Shown here: positions 1 to 6,275 of the stretch, piece by piece
Numbering within the stretch: position 1 is the stretch's first letter
Layout: every line of letters starts with the position of its first letter
Virus record (IMG/VR): IMGVR_UViG_3300026488_000049
Span: 1 to 24,517 of that record
Length of the DNA: 24,517 nucleotides
Direction: 5' to 3' (one strand)
Source: a virus
Notes under the pieces: generated by a model
What the model was told of the DNA's origin: nothing
Databases searched by the model: none
The model's input: the letters and a program-made list of their open reading frames with translations, nothing else
Made by a program: the position numbers and the translations under genes

Positions 1-269
1 TATTTATTTTTCAATTCATATAGTTCTTTCAATTCACGTCTATATGTCTTTCTTTCATCTGCTTTGCTCATTGATACAAAAAACCAAACAATTATCCAAA
101 TACCTGCAGTAATAATAGAAAGAATTAAATGTAGTATATGGTTAACTTTAGCGTCTTTGATTTTATTTTCTAGTTCTGTTTTTTTATACTCAAAGTTATC
201 TAATTTTGATTGCGCTTTATCTTCTGCTGCTTCTTGAAAGCCTTTTTTCATAGAACTCATAATTCCCAT
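1..269 (-). CDS. Small single-helix membrane protein, lysogeny operon (3' end at window edge)
   Basis: The minus-strand frame begins with ATG at 269, behind AAGG, and reads 89 codons to the window edge. The last visible codon is AAA and the next begins TA, so a stop probably lies just outside, but this cannot be proved. The N-terminal 40 residues are charged and helical. Residues about 43-66 form one hydrophobic segment (HILHLILSIITAGIWIIVWF), followed by a positively charged tail. It is the third gene of the operon repressor - HIRAN protein - this gene. Position and topology suit a superinfection-exclusion or immunity protein, but no family is recognised and that role is inference. Confidence 0.7.
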   Translation of the reverse strand, partial: MGIMSSMKKGFQEAAEDKAQSKLDNFEYKKTELENKIKDAKVNHILHLILSIITAGIWIIVWFFVSMSKADERKTYRRELKELYELKNK

Positions 270-315
270 TATTTACCTTTTTACTTTGTTTAATATATTA
301 TCATTCGTAATCAGT

Positions 316-852
316 TTATATTCTTGCGGTTGAAAAGCATTCAAAGTTTACACCATAAGTAGGCTTATCATAAGTTCCACCTGTTACATTAAGAATAATT
401 ATTTCAAATTCTGTACCAGGGTCGGCTTCAAGGAAATCATCACAGAAAGATTGATTAAGATTTCCAATCTGTGAACTCATATCATCTTCAAAAGCAAGAA
501 CAGCTACAGCCCATTTTCCTTTTTTATATTCATACGCTTTTAAAAAAGCCTCATTCCCTGCTTTGATAAACCTCTTAATATTTGACTGCCTATCACTTCC
601 ATCATCGTTTTTAAATGTTACCCCTGCTACTTTTGATGGACGAAAATATTCAAAATTTTTATTAAGATTATCTCTACTTAAATTTTCTTCATTATTAGAG
701 CCTTTAATTTTAGGCAAGAAAAACAAGACAGTTATAGAAAGTATAGTAAAGATTGAACCTAAGATAGCCCATAATATTTTATTTCTATTTTTTCTTTTTG
801 CAAGAAAGTATCCAATTATTGCGAAAGATATTGCAACAGACAATACTAACAT
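316..852 (-). CDS. Two-helix membrane protein with cytoplasmic HIRAN-like domain
   Basis: The protein has 178 residues. Two hydrophobic segments (about 2-18 and 25-46) are separated by a basic loop (KRKNRNK). A polar linker follows, then a domain at about 73-175 that resembles HIRAN: VAGVTFKNDDGSDRQ at 75-89, an IGNL strand near 129-132, and a closing NVTGGT (155-160) followed by TYGVNF (165-170). HIRAN domains bind DNA ends and occur in helicases and as small stand-alone phage or bacterial proteins. The usual NxYDPNAI stretch is replaced by a basic sequence (YEYKKGKWAVAV), so ligand binding may differ. ATG 852 has a GGAAGT ribosome site. It lies 24 nt after the repressor stop, in the same operon, so it is probably made in the lysogen. 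A role in superinfection exclusion or defence is inference. Confidence 0.72.
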   Translation of the reverse strand: MLVLSVAISFAIIGYFLAKRKNRNKILWAILGSIFTILSITVLFFLPKIKGSNNEENLSRDNLNKNFEYFRPSKVAGVTFKNDDGSDRQSNIKRFIKAGNEAFLKAYEYKKGKWAVAVLAFEDDMSSQIGNLNQSFCDDFLEADPGTEFEIIILNVTGGTYDKPTYGVNFECFSTARI

Positions 853-876
853 TTGTTACTTCCTTGTATCATCTTT

Positions 877-1758
877 TTATACCCTACCATCAAAGTTACC
901 AACTACACGACCGATAATCTTACAACCCTCTAGCTGTTCCTGTGTTATAACTAAATCTTTATAGTCTTTATTATCACTTTTAAGCGTAACTGAGCCATCA
1001 AATGATTCTCTTGCTACTCTTTTAACTAGATAGCCTAGCTGAGGTGAATAGATAACATATACCGCACCGCTTACTATAATACAGTTTTCATTTTCAAAAG
1101 GGTTTATAAATAGTTTAGACCCATCTTTGATAGATGGACTCATAGAATCACCCAACGCATTAATGATAAAGATATTTTTAAACTCAGTCAATCCTATAAT
1201 GTTTACTAAAAACTCTTTGTCGAAGCTCATAACACTTGGCAACTCTTCATAACTTACACCGCCCTCACCCATTGAGCCGAATGTATTTGCTAGGTACTTG
1301 ATGTTTATTTTGTCTTGGGTGGTTATGCTTTTGTATTGAGTGTTTTGTTTAGGTGCAAATTTTTTCAAGGCTTCTTTTTGTCCATCTGCATTATATGTGT
1401 TTGCTTTCTCTAGTGCATCCCAATCAACAGAGTTGTCTATTTGAAAATCTTTAAAATTAGTAGTATTCGGACGCTCTTCAGAATCTTCAATGTTTTTAAG
1501 TTCTGGTTGCATAATAACTTTCTGTTTTGTTCTCTTAGCAAATTCATACAAATACTTATACACAGAAGCATCAATAATAATTCTATTCTCTGATAGATAT
1601 CTAAATAACATTTTTAATTCATTTAAAGAAAAAAAAGTTGTCCCTTTTAGTCGAGAACGGTAAGTCTTATCATTGATTCCCATAATTTTACCGAATACAG
1701 ATTGTGATAGTCCTATACTTTTTCTAACTAAATCAATATCTTTTGCAATATTTTTCAT
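877..1758 (-). CDS. Phage repressor, HTH plus S24 LexA-like domain
   Basis: This should be the lysogeny repressor (CI-like). ATG 1758 is preceded by GGAG at 6 nt; the TTG at 1770 in frame overlaps that site and is not a likely start. Of 293 residues, about 7-40 form an N-terminal helix-turn-helix (IGLSQSVFGKIMGINDKTYR). A long linker leads to a C-terminal S24 domain with Ser205 in GDSMSP and Lys246 in YLVKRV, the expected catalytic dyad. I find no Ala-Gly or Cys-Gly pair in the linker, where LexA/CI proteins are cut, so induction may not be by RecA-stimulated self-cleavage. It is transcribed divergently from the Cro-position gene and from the antirepressor, the classic immunity-region arrangement. 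Confidence 0.93.
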   Translation of the reverse strand: MKNIAKDIDLVRKSIGLSQSVFGKIMGINDKTYRSRLKGTTFFSLNELKMLFRYLSENRIIIDASVYKYLYEFAKRTKQKVIMQPELKNIEDSEERPNTTNFKDFQIDNSVDWDALEKANTYNADGQKEALKKFAPKQNTQYKSITTQDKINIKYLANTFGSMGEGGVSYEELPSVMSFDKEFLVNIIGLTEFKNIFIINALGDSMSPSIKDGSKLFINPFENENCIIVSGAVYVIYSPQLGYLVKRVARESFDGSVTLKSDNKDYKDLVITQEQLEGCKIIGRVVGNFDGRV

Positions 1759-1800
1759 AATATACTCCAATTTTAAGGTAAATATAAGTTATTTATCTAT

Positions 1801-1806
1801 ATTATA
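1801..1806 (-). promoter_or_regulatory. Leftward -10 box of lysogeny operon
   Basis: On the minus strand this reads TATAAT, a perfect -10 hexamer, 42 nt upstream of the repressor ATG. A -35 box is not obvious, which is normal for Campylobacterota sigma-70 promoters. A CGGTAT half-site (1808-1813) lies immediately upstream, where a repressor could autoregulate. Confidence 0.6.
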
Positions 1807-1877
1807 ACGGTATCAAAACATTAAACACCGAATTAATACCGATAATATAATCGGCAAACGGTAACAAAACTTTAACA
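1806..1877. promoter_or_regulatory. Candidate repressor/Cro operator region
   Basis: Two near-identical direct repeats of about 21 bp, AACGGTATCAAAACATTAAA at 1806-1825 and AACGGTAACAAAACTTTAAC at 1857-1876, start 51 bp apart. CGGTA also occurs inverted as TACCG at 1837-1841, giving CGGTAT...ATACCG (1808-1813 and 1836-1841). A second small inverted element, CCGAT...ATCGG, spans 1839-1854 around the rightward -10 box. The half-sites flank both promoter boxes, as expected for binding of the repressor and the small protein at 1890. Confidence 0.6.
1846..1851 (+). promoter_or_regulatory. Rightward early promoter -10 box
   Basis: TATAAT, a perfect -10 hexamer, lies 38 nt before the ATG at 1890. 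TTAAAC at 1821-1826 is the only weak -35 candidate. The box sits between the inverted CGGTA site and the second direct repeat, so a bound repressor would block it. It should drive the early operon. Confidence 0.6.
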
Positions 1878-1889
1878 TAAAGGTAAATT

Positions 1890-2102
1890 ATGGCAAAACT
1901 TGTCTTCAATAGAGCTAAAATGCTCGAATTAGGTAATGGGAGTATCAAAGAATTTTGTGAAATATATAAAATCAAAAGAACTAATCTTTATAGAATAGAA
2001 AATACATCTCGAAAAACAAAAGGCACATATGCTCAAGAGATAACAAATAGATTAATTTCTATGGATTGTGCTAAATGGAAAAATATTGAGGATATTGCTT
2101 AA
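1890..2102 (+). CDS. Small DNA-binding protein at the Cro position
   Basis: A 70-residue protein that starts at ATG 1890 after AAAGG. Residues about 18-40 (SIKEFCEIYKIKRTNLYRIE) look like a compact helix-turn-helix, and the protein is basic. It is the first rightward gene, divergent from the repressor, which is the usual place of Cro. Its stop codon directly abuts the ATG of the antirepressor, so the two are probably co-translated. The Cro-like role rests on position and the short HTH-like segment; I cannot assign it to a named family. Confidence 0.7.
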   Translation: MAKLVFNRAKMLELGNGSIKEFCEIYKIKRTNLYRIENTSRKTKGTYAQEITNRLISMDCAKWKNIEDIA

Positions 2103-2819
2103 ATGAAAAGAAATGCGTTAGTTGAAAAGCTAGGAGATTCACAGACTACCACAAATAGCCTGCAAGTTAATCGCAAAGGATTAAAATTGAAACAAGAGAT
2201 TATAGCAGTTAATTTAACTGAAATCAATGGTATACAAGTTAATGCAGTAAATGCAAGAGAGATACATACATATTTAGATGTAAAAACACAATTCAGCACT
2301 TGGATACAAAGAGCAATAGAAAAATATGATTTTATCGAGAATAACGATTATTCAATTTTGAATATTGATAATCCAAACGGAGGCAGAGATATTATTGATT
2401 ACTTCGTGACTATTGATATGTCAAAAGAATTATGTATGCTAGAAAACAATCCAAAAGGTAAAGAGACTAGAAAATATTTCATCTCTAAAGAAAAACAATC
2501 ACATAAAGTCTTATCAGTTCAAGAACAAATAGCATTAATCGCACAAGGTCATCATGAAGTAGATAATCGCATAACAGTTTTAGAAAAAACGAAACGATTA
2601 GAAAACTGGCAAGAAAGAGCATTAACAGATGCAAAAAATAAGAAAGTTTATGAAATTGCACAAGGTAACAAAGAACTAGCAACAACACTTCATAGAAAAG
2701 TATGGTCAATCTTTAAAAAGAATTTCCACCTACCAAGATACAACGAACTACCAGCAATTAGATATGAAGATGGAGTGGCTTACATCAAAAACTTATCTCT
2801 AGTAGATTTAGTAGCCTAA
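2103..2819 (+). CDS. ant: Antirepressor, AntA domain plus ORF6C domain
   Basis: The protein has 238 residues. An AntA/AntB-type domain lies at about 49-127 (REIHTYLDVKTQFSTWIQRA, then YFVTIDMSKELCML and the GKETRKYF ending). A short coiled-coil stretch at about 138-165 is followed by an ORF6C-type C-terminal domain at about 165-234 (LHRKVWSIFKKNF ... RYNELPAIRYEDGVAYI). Proteins of this architecture are phage antirepressors that counter CI-like repressors. The ATG follows the preceding stop without a gap; GAGGA about 11 nt upstream may serve as ribosome site. Because the repressor lacks an evident self-cleavage site, this protein may be the main induction route; that is inference. Confidence 0.88.
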   Translation: MKRNALVEKLGDSQTTTNSLQVNRKGLKLKQEIIAVNLTEINGIQVNAVNAREIHTYLDVKTQFSTWIQRAIEKYDFIENNDYSILNIDNPNGGRDIIDYFVTIDMSKELCMLENNPKGKETRKYFISKEKQSHKVLSVQEQIALIAQGHHEVDNRITVLEKTKRLENWQERALTDAKNKKVYEIAQGNKELATTLHRKVWSIFKKNFHLPRYNELPAIRYEDGVAYIKNLSLVDLVA

Positions 2820-2827
2820 CCCCTCAT

Positions 2828-2861
2828 AGTTCCTACCCTCTACATGTAGAGCATAGGAATT
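2828..2861. repeat. Hairpin capped by CTCTACATGTAGAG palindrome
   Basis: Arms AGTTCCTA (2828-2835) and TAGGAATT (2854-2861) pair over 8 positions with one G-T. They hold the perfect 14-nt palindrome CTCTACATGTAGAG at 2838-2851. There is no T-run after it, so it is not a standard terminator. Related palindromes occur at 8179-8191 and 9188-9203. Confidence 0.7.
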
Positions 2862-2899
2862 ATTGAGCGGTTATTCATCGCAAACAAGGGGAAATCCTT

Positions 2900-2915
2900 T
2901 GACTAACGTTAGTCA
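2900..2915. repeat. Perfect 16-bp palindrome
   Basis: TGACTAACGTTAGTCA is exactly self-complementary, and the flanks CTTT/AAAG extend it imperfectly. Such symmetry with no loop fits a dimeric protein-binding site at least as well as an RNA hairpin. It sits 80 nt downstream of the antirepressor stop. Confidence 0.6.
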
Positions 2916-3232
2916 TAAAGTACCACACTTAACTACGGTAAGAGTGTGTAGTGGCATGGGTTAGCAAGTACCATAACTTGTTATAGACGAAGAACTTTTT
3001 TATAAAGCCATATTATGAAGTCGTGTCCACACCACGAGTATGGTTTTTAGAAAAGTTTTAAAAAGCAAACACTAAGACCGCCTAACAATGGCAAAAGTTG
3101 ACGATGCGTTAAGCAATTCAATCTGGTGTTTGTTTTAAGAGTTTTTAAAATGAGTTGATGAAAATTAGAAAGACACAGATAGCACGAACTATCTGCAATA
3201 AAACTTGAGAAAGTTTAGGAGAACATTATAGC

Positions 3233-3361
3233 ATGAAAATTATAAAACAGCAAAAACCAAAATCACGGATACGAGTTAAATACAAGATAAACGACAGAAC
3301 AAATGATGAAACGAAACCAGCATCTTGTATGGGTGCTTATGCATGGGAGAATGAAGAATAA
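3233..3361 (+). CDS. 42-residue basic micro-protein
   Basis: ATG 3233 follows AGGAG (3217-3220 region) at about 11 nt. The peptide begins MKIIKQQKPKSRIRVKYKIN, so the N-terminal half is strongly basic; the C-terminal half is acidic and contains CMGAYAWENEE. Its TAA overlaps the ATG of the next gene by one base (TAATG), which suggests translational coupling. It is the first of four micro-genes ahead of the recE-like gene. Function unknown. Confidence 0.6.
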   Translation: MKIIKQQKPKSRIRVKYKINDRTNDETKPASCMGAYAWENEE

Positions 3362-3462
3362 TGACATCAGCAATGATATTTGTCTTATGTGTAGGAATTG
3401 CTGTAGTTATTGTGACTTTAGCAGTAATTGCTTATGAAGAATTTGGAAAGAGTTTATTTTGA
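3361..3462 (+). CDS. 33-residue single-helix membrane peptide
   Basis: ATG 3361 overlaps the previous stop, with GGGAGAATGAAG upstream. Residues about 3-24 are a continuous hydrophobic helix (SAMIFVLCVGIAVVIVTLAV), followed by a short acidic then basic tail. Its stop overlaps a TTG start of the next micro-gene. Small membrane peptides in this position could act on the host envelope, but no function can be assigned. Confidence 0.6.
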   Translation: MTSAMIFVLCVGIAVVIVTLAVIAYEEFGKSLF

Positions 3463-3548
3463 GTTTAAAAGAAGAAATAGCAAAACAAATCAAAGAGTGT
3501 GCAAATGTGAAGCTTGATCTAATGATGATAAAACTGATGGAGAAATAA
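3459..3548 (+). CDS. 29-residue helical micro-protein (TTG start)
   Basis: The reading frame starts with TTG at 3459, overlapping the previous stop (TTGA), with GGAAAGAG about 8 nt upstream. The peptide is amphipathic and helical (SLKEEIAKQIKECANVKLDL). The evidence is only the start/stop overlap, the ribosome site and the tight packing between two other micro-genes; it could be spurious. Confidence 0.4.
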   Translation: MSLKEEIAKQIKECANVKLDLMMIKLMEK

Positions 3549-3549
3549 G

Positions 3550-3675
3550 ATGCTTAACAATATATTTGAAAATCCTTTTGTAATGATTGGATTAAGTATT
3601 GCACTTTACACGCTAGTTGCCATAGCAGTTGGTATTTATAAAAATAATAAAAGAGATTGGGGAGAAAATGAGTAA
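3550..3675 (+). CDS. 41-residue single-helix membrane peptide
   Basis: ATG 3550 follows GGAGAAATAAG. A hydrophobic segment at about residues 10-30 (FVMIGLSIALYTLVAIAVGI) is followed by a basic-polar tail. The 3' end overlaps the start of the recE-like gene at 3668 by 8 bases in another frame, so it belongs to the same operon. Function unknown. In lambda the comparable spot next to the red genes holds host-nuclease inhibitor and kil genes, but no similarity is visible. Confidence 0.6.
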   Translation: MLNNIFENPFVMIGLSIALYTLVAIAVGIYKNNKRDWGENE

Positions 3676-4459
3676 AAAAATAATAAAAATGAGTGATGAA
3701 GAGTATTTTAAAGTTGAAGCATTAAGCAATAGTGGATTTAGACTACTAAAAGAGAGTGTTTTACATTTTGAGAATCAAGACTTATTTAAACTAAGTAGTC
3801 CATCACTTACACTTGGTAGTGCTGTTCATAAATTAGTTCTAGAACCAGAAGAGTTTAATGATGATTTTATTATTGAAGATTTTGAAGGTGCTGAACTAAA
3901 CAAAAATACAAAACTTTATAAAGAAGCTAAAGCACAATGGCTTGATAGTGTTGGAGATAGACAAGTTTTATCAATAGACCTATTTAAGCAAGTAACAAAA
4001 ATGGCTACAAATGTTAAAGCTATTGCAGGTGGACTACTTCAAAATGGTATATCAGAACTTGCATTTTTTGGTGAGTTTGATGGTGTTCCAGTTAAATGTA
4101 AAGCAGATTATTACAATCAAGAGGCTGGTGTAGTTATAGACCTAAAGACAACTAAAAGTATTAAAGACTTTAAAAAATCAATCCTAGAGTATGGATATGG
4201 CACACAATCAGCATTTTATCTCGATGTTATTAAGAGCTTAGGTAAAAAAGCAGATAGATTTGTTTTTATCCTGGTCGAAACTACTGCACCTTATATGGTA
4301 TCAGTTCAAGAGATGCATACAGAAGGTATTGAAGAAGGTCGTATGATATATAGCGAGTACCTGCAAACGTGGAAAGACTATAAAGAAAATGCAATTATCA
4401 ATGTAATTAAAACAACTAATTATCCAGAATGGTTTTTAGAACAAAGAAGAGGAGCGTAA
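3668..4459 (+). CDS. recE: RecE-like exonuclease (PD-(D/E)XK family)
   Basis: A 5'-3' double-strand DNA exonuclease of the exodeoxyribonuclease VIII type, which produces 3' tails for RecT. The start is ATG 3668, preceded by GGGGAG; an upstream TTG frame overlaps the micro-gene and is less likely. Of 263 residues, the motifs seen are GSAVH at 50-54, D147 in KADYY, D158-L-K160 in VVIDLKTTKS, and Q180 with Y184 (YGTQSAFYLDV). These match the RecE/RecB-like nuclease core. The gene ends 2 nt before recT. The length is that of phage RecE domains, not the large Rac prophage protein. Confidence 0.88.
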   Translation: MSKKIIKMSDEEYFKVEALSNSGFRLLKESVLHFENQDLFKLSSPSLTLGSAVHKLVLEPEEFNDDFIIEDFEGAELNKNTKLYKEAKAQWLDSVGDRQVLSIDLFKQVTKMATNVKAIAGGLLQNGISELAFFGEFDGVPVKCKADYYNQEAGVVIDLKTTKSIKDFKKSILEYGYGTQSAFYLDVIKSLGKKADRFVFILVETTAPYMVSVQEMHTEGIEEGRMIYSEYLQTWKDYKENAIINVIKTTNYPEWFLEQRRGA

Positions 4460-4461
4460 AA

Positions 4462-5244
4462 ATGGGAACTCAATTACAAGAAAGAGAACAGCAAATCAAA
4501 GTTAGCTTAGTAGCTCAACAAAAAGTAATCACTTCATTACTAGGAGATAAGAAAAAATCAGATAAGTTTTTAGCCACAGCTCTTAAAGTTGCAAATGATT
4601 TTAAACTTTCTGCATGTAGCGTTAATAGTATTGTTGATGCATGTGTAACTGTTGCTCAACTCAACTTAGACTTAAGCCCTGCTCTATCTCATGCATACAT
4701 TGTACCATTCAAAGGTCATGTCCAATTAATTGTATCTGCAAGAGGATACACAGCTTTACTAGCTCGTACAGGATGGAAACTAAAATCTTATATCGTTAAT
4801 GAAGATGATGAGTTTGATTACAATATTGACAACTTTAATGAATCTATACAATTTAAGAAAAATATAGACTCTGAAAAAGAAGTATTTAAATATGCTGTTG
4901 CTCTTGCTCAGTCTCCAGATGGAACACTTTATGTAGAAATTATGAATAAAAAACAAATTGATAAACATAGAATGGTTAGCTCAAATCAAAAAAGTAAAAC
5001 TCCTACTGGTGTTTGGGCTGATTGGTTTAATGAAATGGCAACTAAAACAGTTATCAAAAAGCTTGTTAAAAAGTTACCAATGGGCGAAGAAGTAGCTAAT
5101 GTTGTTGCTGTAGACGATAAGCCTATTGAAGCAGAAATAGTTGTTGAAGAATCAAAGAATGATGATTTAAACGACTTAATTAAAGCTCCTCAAACTGAAG
5201 AAAATTTTGATAAAGAGACTGGTGAAGTAGTAAAAGATGTTTAA
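4462..5244 (+). CDS. recT: RecT single-strand annealing protein
   Basis: A DNA-annealing protein that works on the 3' tails made by the exonuclease. ATG 4462 has GGAG 8 nt upstream; an in-frame ATG at 4429 lies inside the previous gene and lacks a site. The 260 residues carry the RecT core: NSIVDACVTVAQLNLDLSPA, then AYIVPFKGHVQLIVSARGYT, and ATKTVIKKLVKKLPM near the end of the core. An acidic C-terminal tail follows (IEAEIVVEESKNDD...), as is common in the family and possibly used to contact SSB. Its stop overlaps the dUTPase start. Confidence 0.93.
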   Translation: MGTQLQEREQQIKVSLVAQQKVITSLLGDKKKSDKFLATALKVANDFKLSACSVNSIVDACVTVAQLNLDLSPALSHAYIVPFKGHVQLIVSARGYTALLARTGWKLKSYIVNEDDEFDYNIDNFNESIQFKKNIDSEKEVFKYAVALAQSPDGTLYVEIMNKKQIDKHRMVSSNQKSKTPTGVWADWFNEMATKTVIKKLVKKLPMGEEVANVVAVDDKPIEAEIVVEESKNDDLNDLIKAPQTEENFDKETGEVVKDV

Positions 5245-5794
5245 AGTTTTAGAAAATGGTAAAGCTCCTACTCGTGGAAGTAAGTATAGCGCTTGTGTTG
5301 ATTTGTATGCTAGTGAAGATAAGGTTATTGGTAGTGGGGATACTGAGCTTGTAGGGCTTGGGGTTGCTATTGATTTAGAAAAGTTAAGAAGAACATTAAA
5401 AGAAGATGACTTTCATTTTTATGCAAACCATGTTGATAGCTTTAAAAACTCTCACTACCTACAACTAATGCTAAGAAGCTCACTTGGTAAAAAAGGTTTG
5501 ATACTTCCAAATGGTGTAGGAGTAATAGACTTAGACTATAAAGATGAAATCAAAATGATTATACATAATCCTATAGCTTATGTATTTAATGAGGAGAATG
5601 CAGATTTAAGCCTTAAAACTTATTCATATTCAGATAGAGAAGACCTTATAATAGAGTCGTTTGAAATCAAAAAAGGCGATAGAATAGGACAGATAGCACT
5701 ACTAGAACACAAGTCATATCTCTTTGGAATAGAAAGTGAAGATGAGCGTAATGGTGGCTTTGGAAGTACTGATAAAAAGGATGAACATGTATAA
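5237..5794 (+). CDS. dut: dUTP diphosphatase (trimeric dUTPase)
   Basis: Hydrolyses dUTP to dUMP and pyrophosphate, keeping uracil out of phage DNA and feeding dTMP synthesis. All five motifs are present: ACVDLYA at 19-25, RSSLGKKG at 80-87, NGVGVIDLDYKDEI at 92-105, GDRIGQIAL at 147-155 and GGFGSTDK at 173-180. At 185 residues it is longer than the usual 150, with extra sequence between motifs 1 and 2 (about 50-75) and between motifs 3 and 4 (about 112-142). It overlaps recT by 8 bases and ssb by 8 bases. Confidence 0.93.
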   Translation: MFKVLENGKAPTRGSKYSACVDLYASEDKVIGSGDTELVGLGVAIDLEKLRRTLKEDDFHFYANHVDSFKNSHYLQLMLRSSLGKKGLILPNGVGVIDLDYKDEIKMIIHNPIAYVFNEENADLSLKTYSYSDREDLIIESFEIKKGDRIGQIALLEHKSYLFGIESEDERNGGFGSTDKKDEHV

Positions 5795-6266
5795 CAAAGT
5801 AATAATGGTCGGAAACCTAACAAGAGATATTGAACTCAGATATTCTCAATCTGGAATGGGTATAGCAAACACAGCTATTGCAACAAGTCGTAAATTCACT
5901 AGCAATGGTGAAAAAAAAGAAGAAGTTTGTTTTGTAGATATCACTTTCTTTGCACGTTCTGCTGAGATAGCAAATCAGTACCTTAGAAAAGGTTCAAAGA
6001 TATTAGTCGAAGGTCGCTTAAATTTTGACCAATGGACTGATAATAACGGACAAAAACGTTCTAAACATTCAGTAGTTGTTGAAACAATGCAAATGCTAGA
6101 TAGTAAGGGTGATAATCAAGGTCAACAACCACAGCAAAACTATCAACAAAACAACAATACACCAGCACCAAGTAACCAAGCTCCACAACAAATGGAGGTA
6201 GTTCATGAACAGATACAAGGTCGACCACCTGCAATAGATGTTGATGAAGACGAAATTCCATTTTAA
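5787..6266 (+). CDS. ssb: Single-stranded DNA-binding protein
   Basis: ATG 5787 is chosen because AAGG lies 6 nt upstream and the protein then starts MYNKVIMVGNLTRDIELRYS, the canonical SSB N-terminus; an ATG at 5781 touches the ribosome site. Of 159 residues, about 1-108 are the OB fold (CFVDITFFARSAEIANQYLR, KILVEGRLNFDQW). A Gln/Asn/Pro-rich linker follows, then the acidic tip DEDEIPF, which recruits partner proteins. The OB-fold sequence resembles chromosomal SSBs of Campylobacterota, which supports the host guess. It should protect phage single strands during replication and RecT annealing. Confidence 0.95.
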   Translation: MYNKVIMVGNLTRDIELRYSQSGMGIANTAIATSRKFTSNGEKKEEVCFVDITFFARSAEIANQYLRKGSKILVEGRLNFDQWTDNNGQKRSKHSVVVETMQMLDSKGDNQGQQPQQNYQQNNNTPAPSNQAPQQMEVVHEQIQGRPPAIDVDEDEIPF

Positions 6267-6275
6267 GGTTTATTT

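Larger units (their letters stand above)
2820..3220 (+). ncRNA. Candidate structured RNA or long structured leader
   Basis: About 400 nt without a convincing gene but with many hairpins. A CCCCT/AGGGG stem (2820-2824 with 2887-2891) encloses an 8-bp hairpin (2828-2835 with 2854-2861) capped by the palindrome CTCTACATGTAGAG. Then: CACACT 2924-2929 with AGTGTG 2943-2948; an 8-bp stem 2962-2969 with 2976-2983; a 9-bp stem 3004-3012 with 3039-3047 that contains TCGTG/CACGA (3021-3025, 3033-3037); an 11-bp stem 3062-3072 with 3126-3136; CAGATAG/CTATCTG (3176-3182, 3189-3195); and AAACTT-GAGA-AAGTTT (3201-3216). No known RNA family was recognised. It lies on the early transcript between the antirepressor and the micro-genes. 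Confidence 0.5.

Noticed and set aside
563-964. 133-codon frame on the plus strand opposite the HIRAN gene
   Set aside because: It spans the gap and parts of two minus-strand genes with clear domains, its composition (Phe/Leu/Ser-rich) is that of an antisense shadow, and it has no ribosome site.
2828-2861. Rho-independent terminator after the antirepressor
   Set aside because: The hairpin is strong but no T-run follows; the downstream sequence is mixed.
3088-3138. 16-codon ATG frame in the large stem (3062-3136)
   Set aside because: No ribosome site upstream, and its sequence is part of a strong inverted repeat.
2820-3220. tRNA, group I/II intron or retron RNA
   Set aside because: I could not find a T-loop/anticodon pattern, a group II domain V, a recognisable group I core, or a reverse transcriptase gene. 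The structure remains unassigned.
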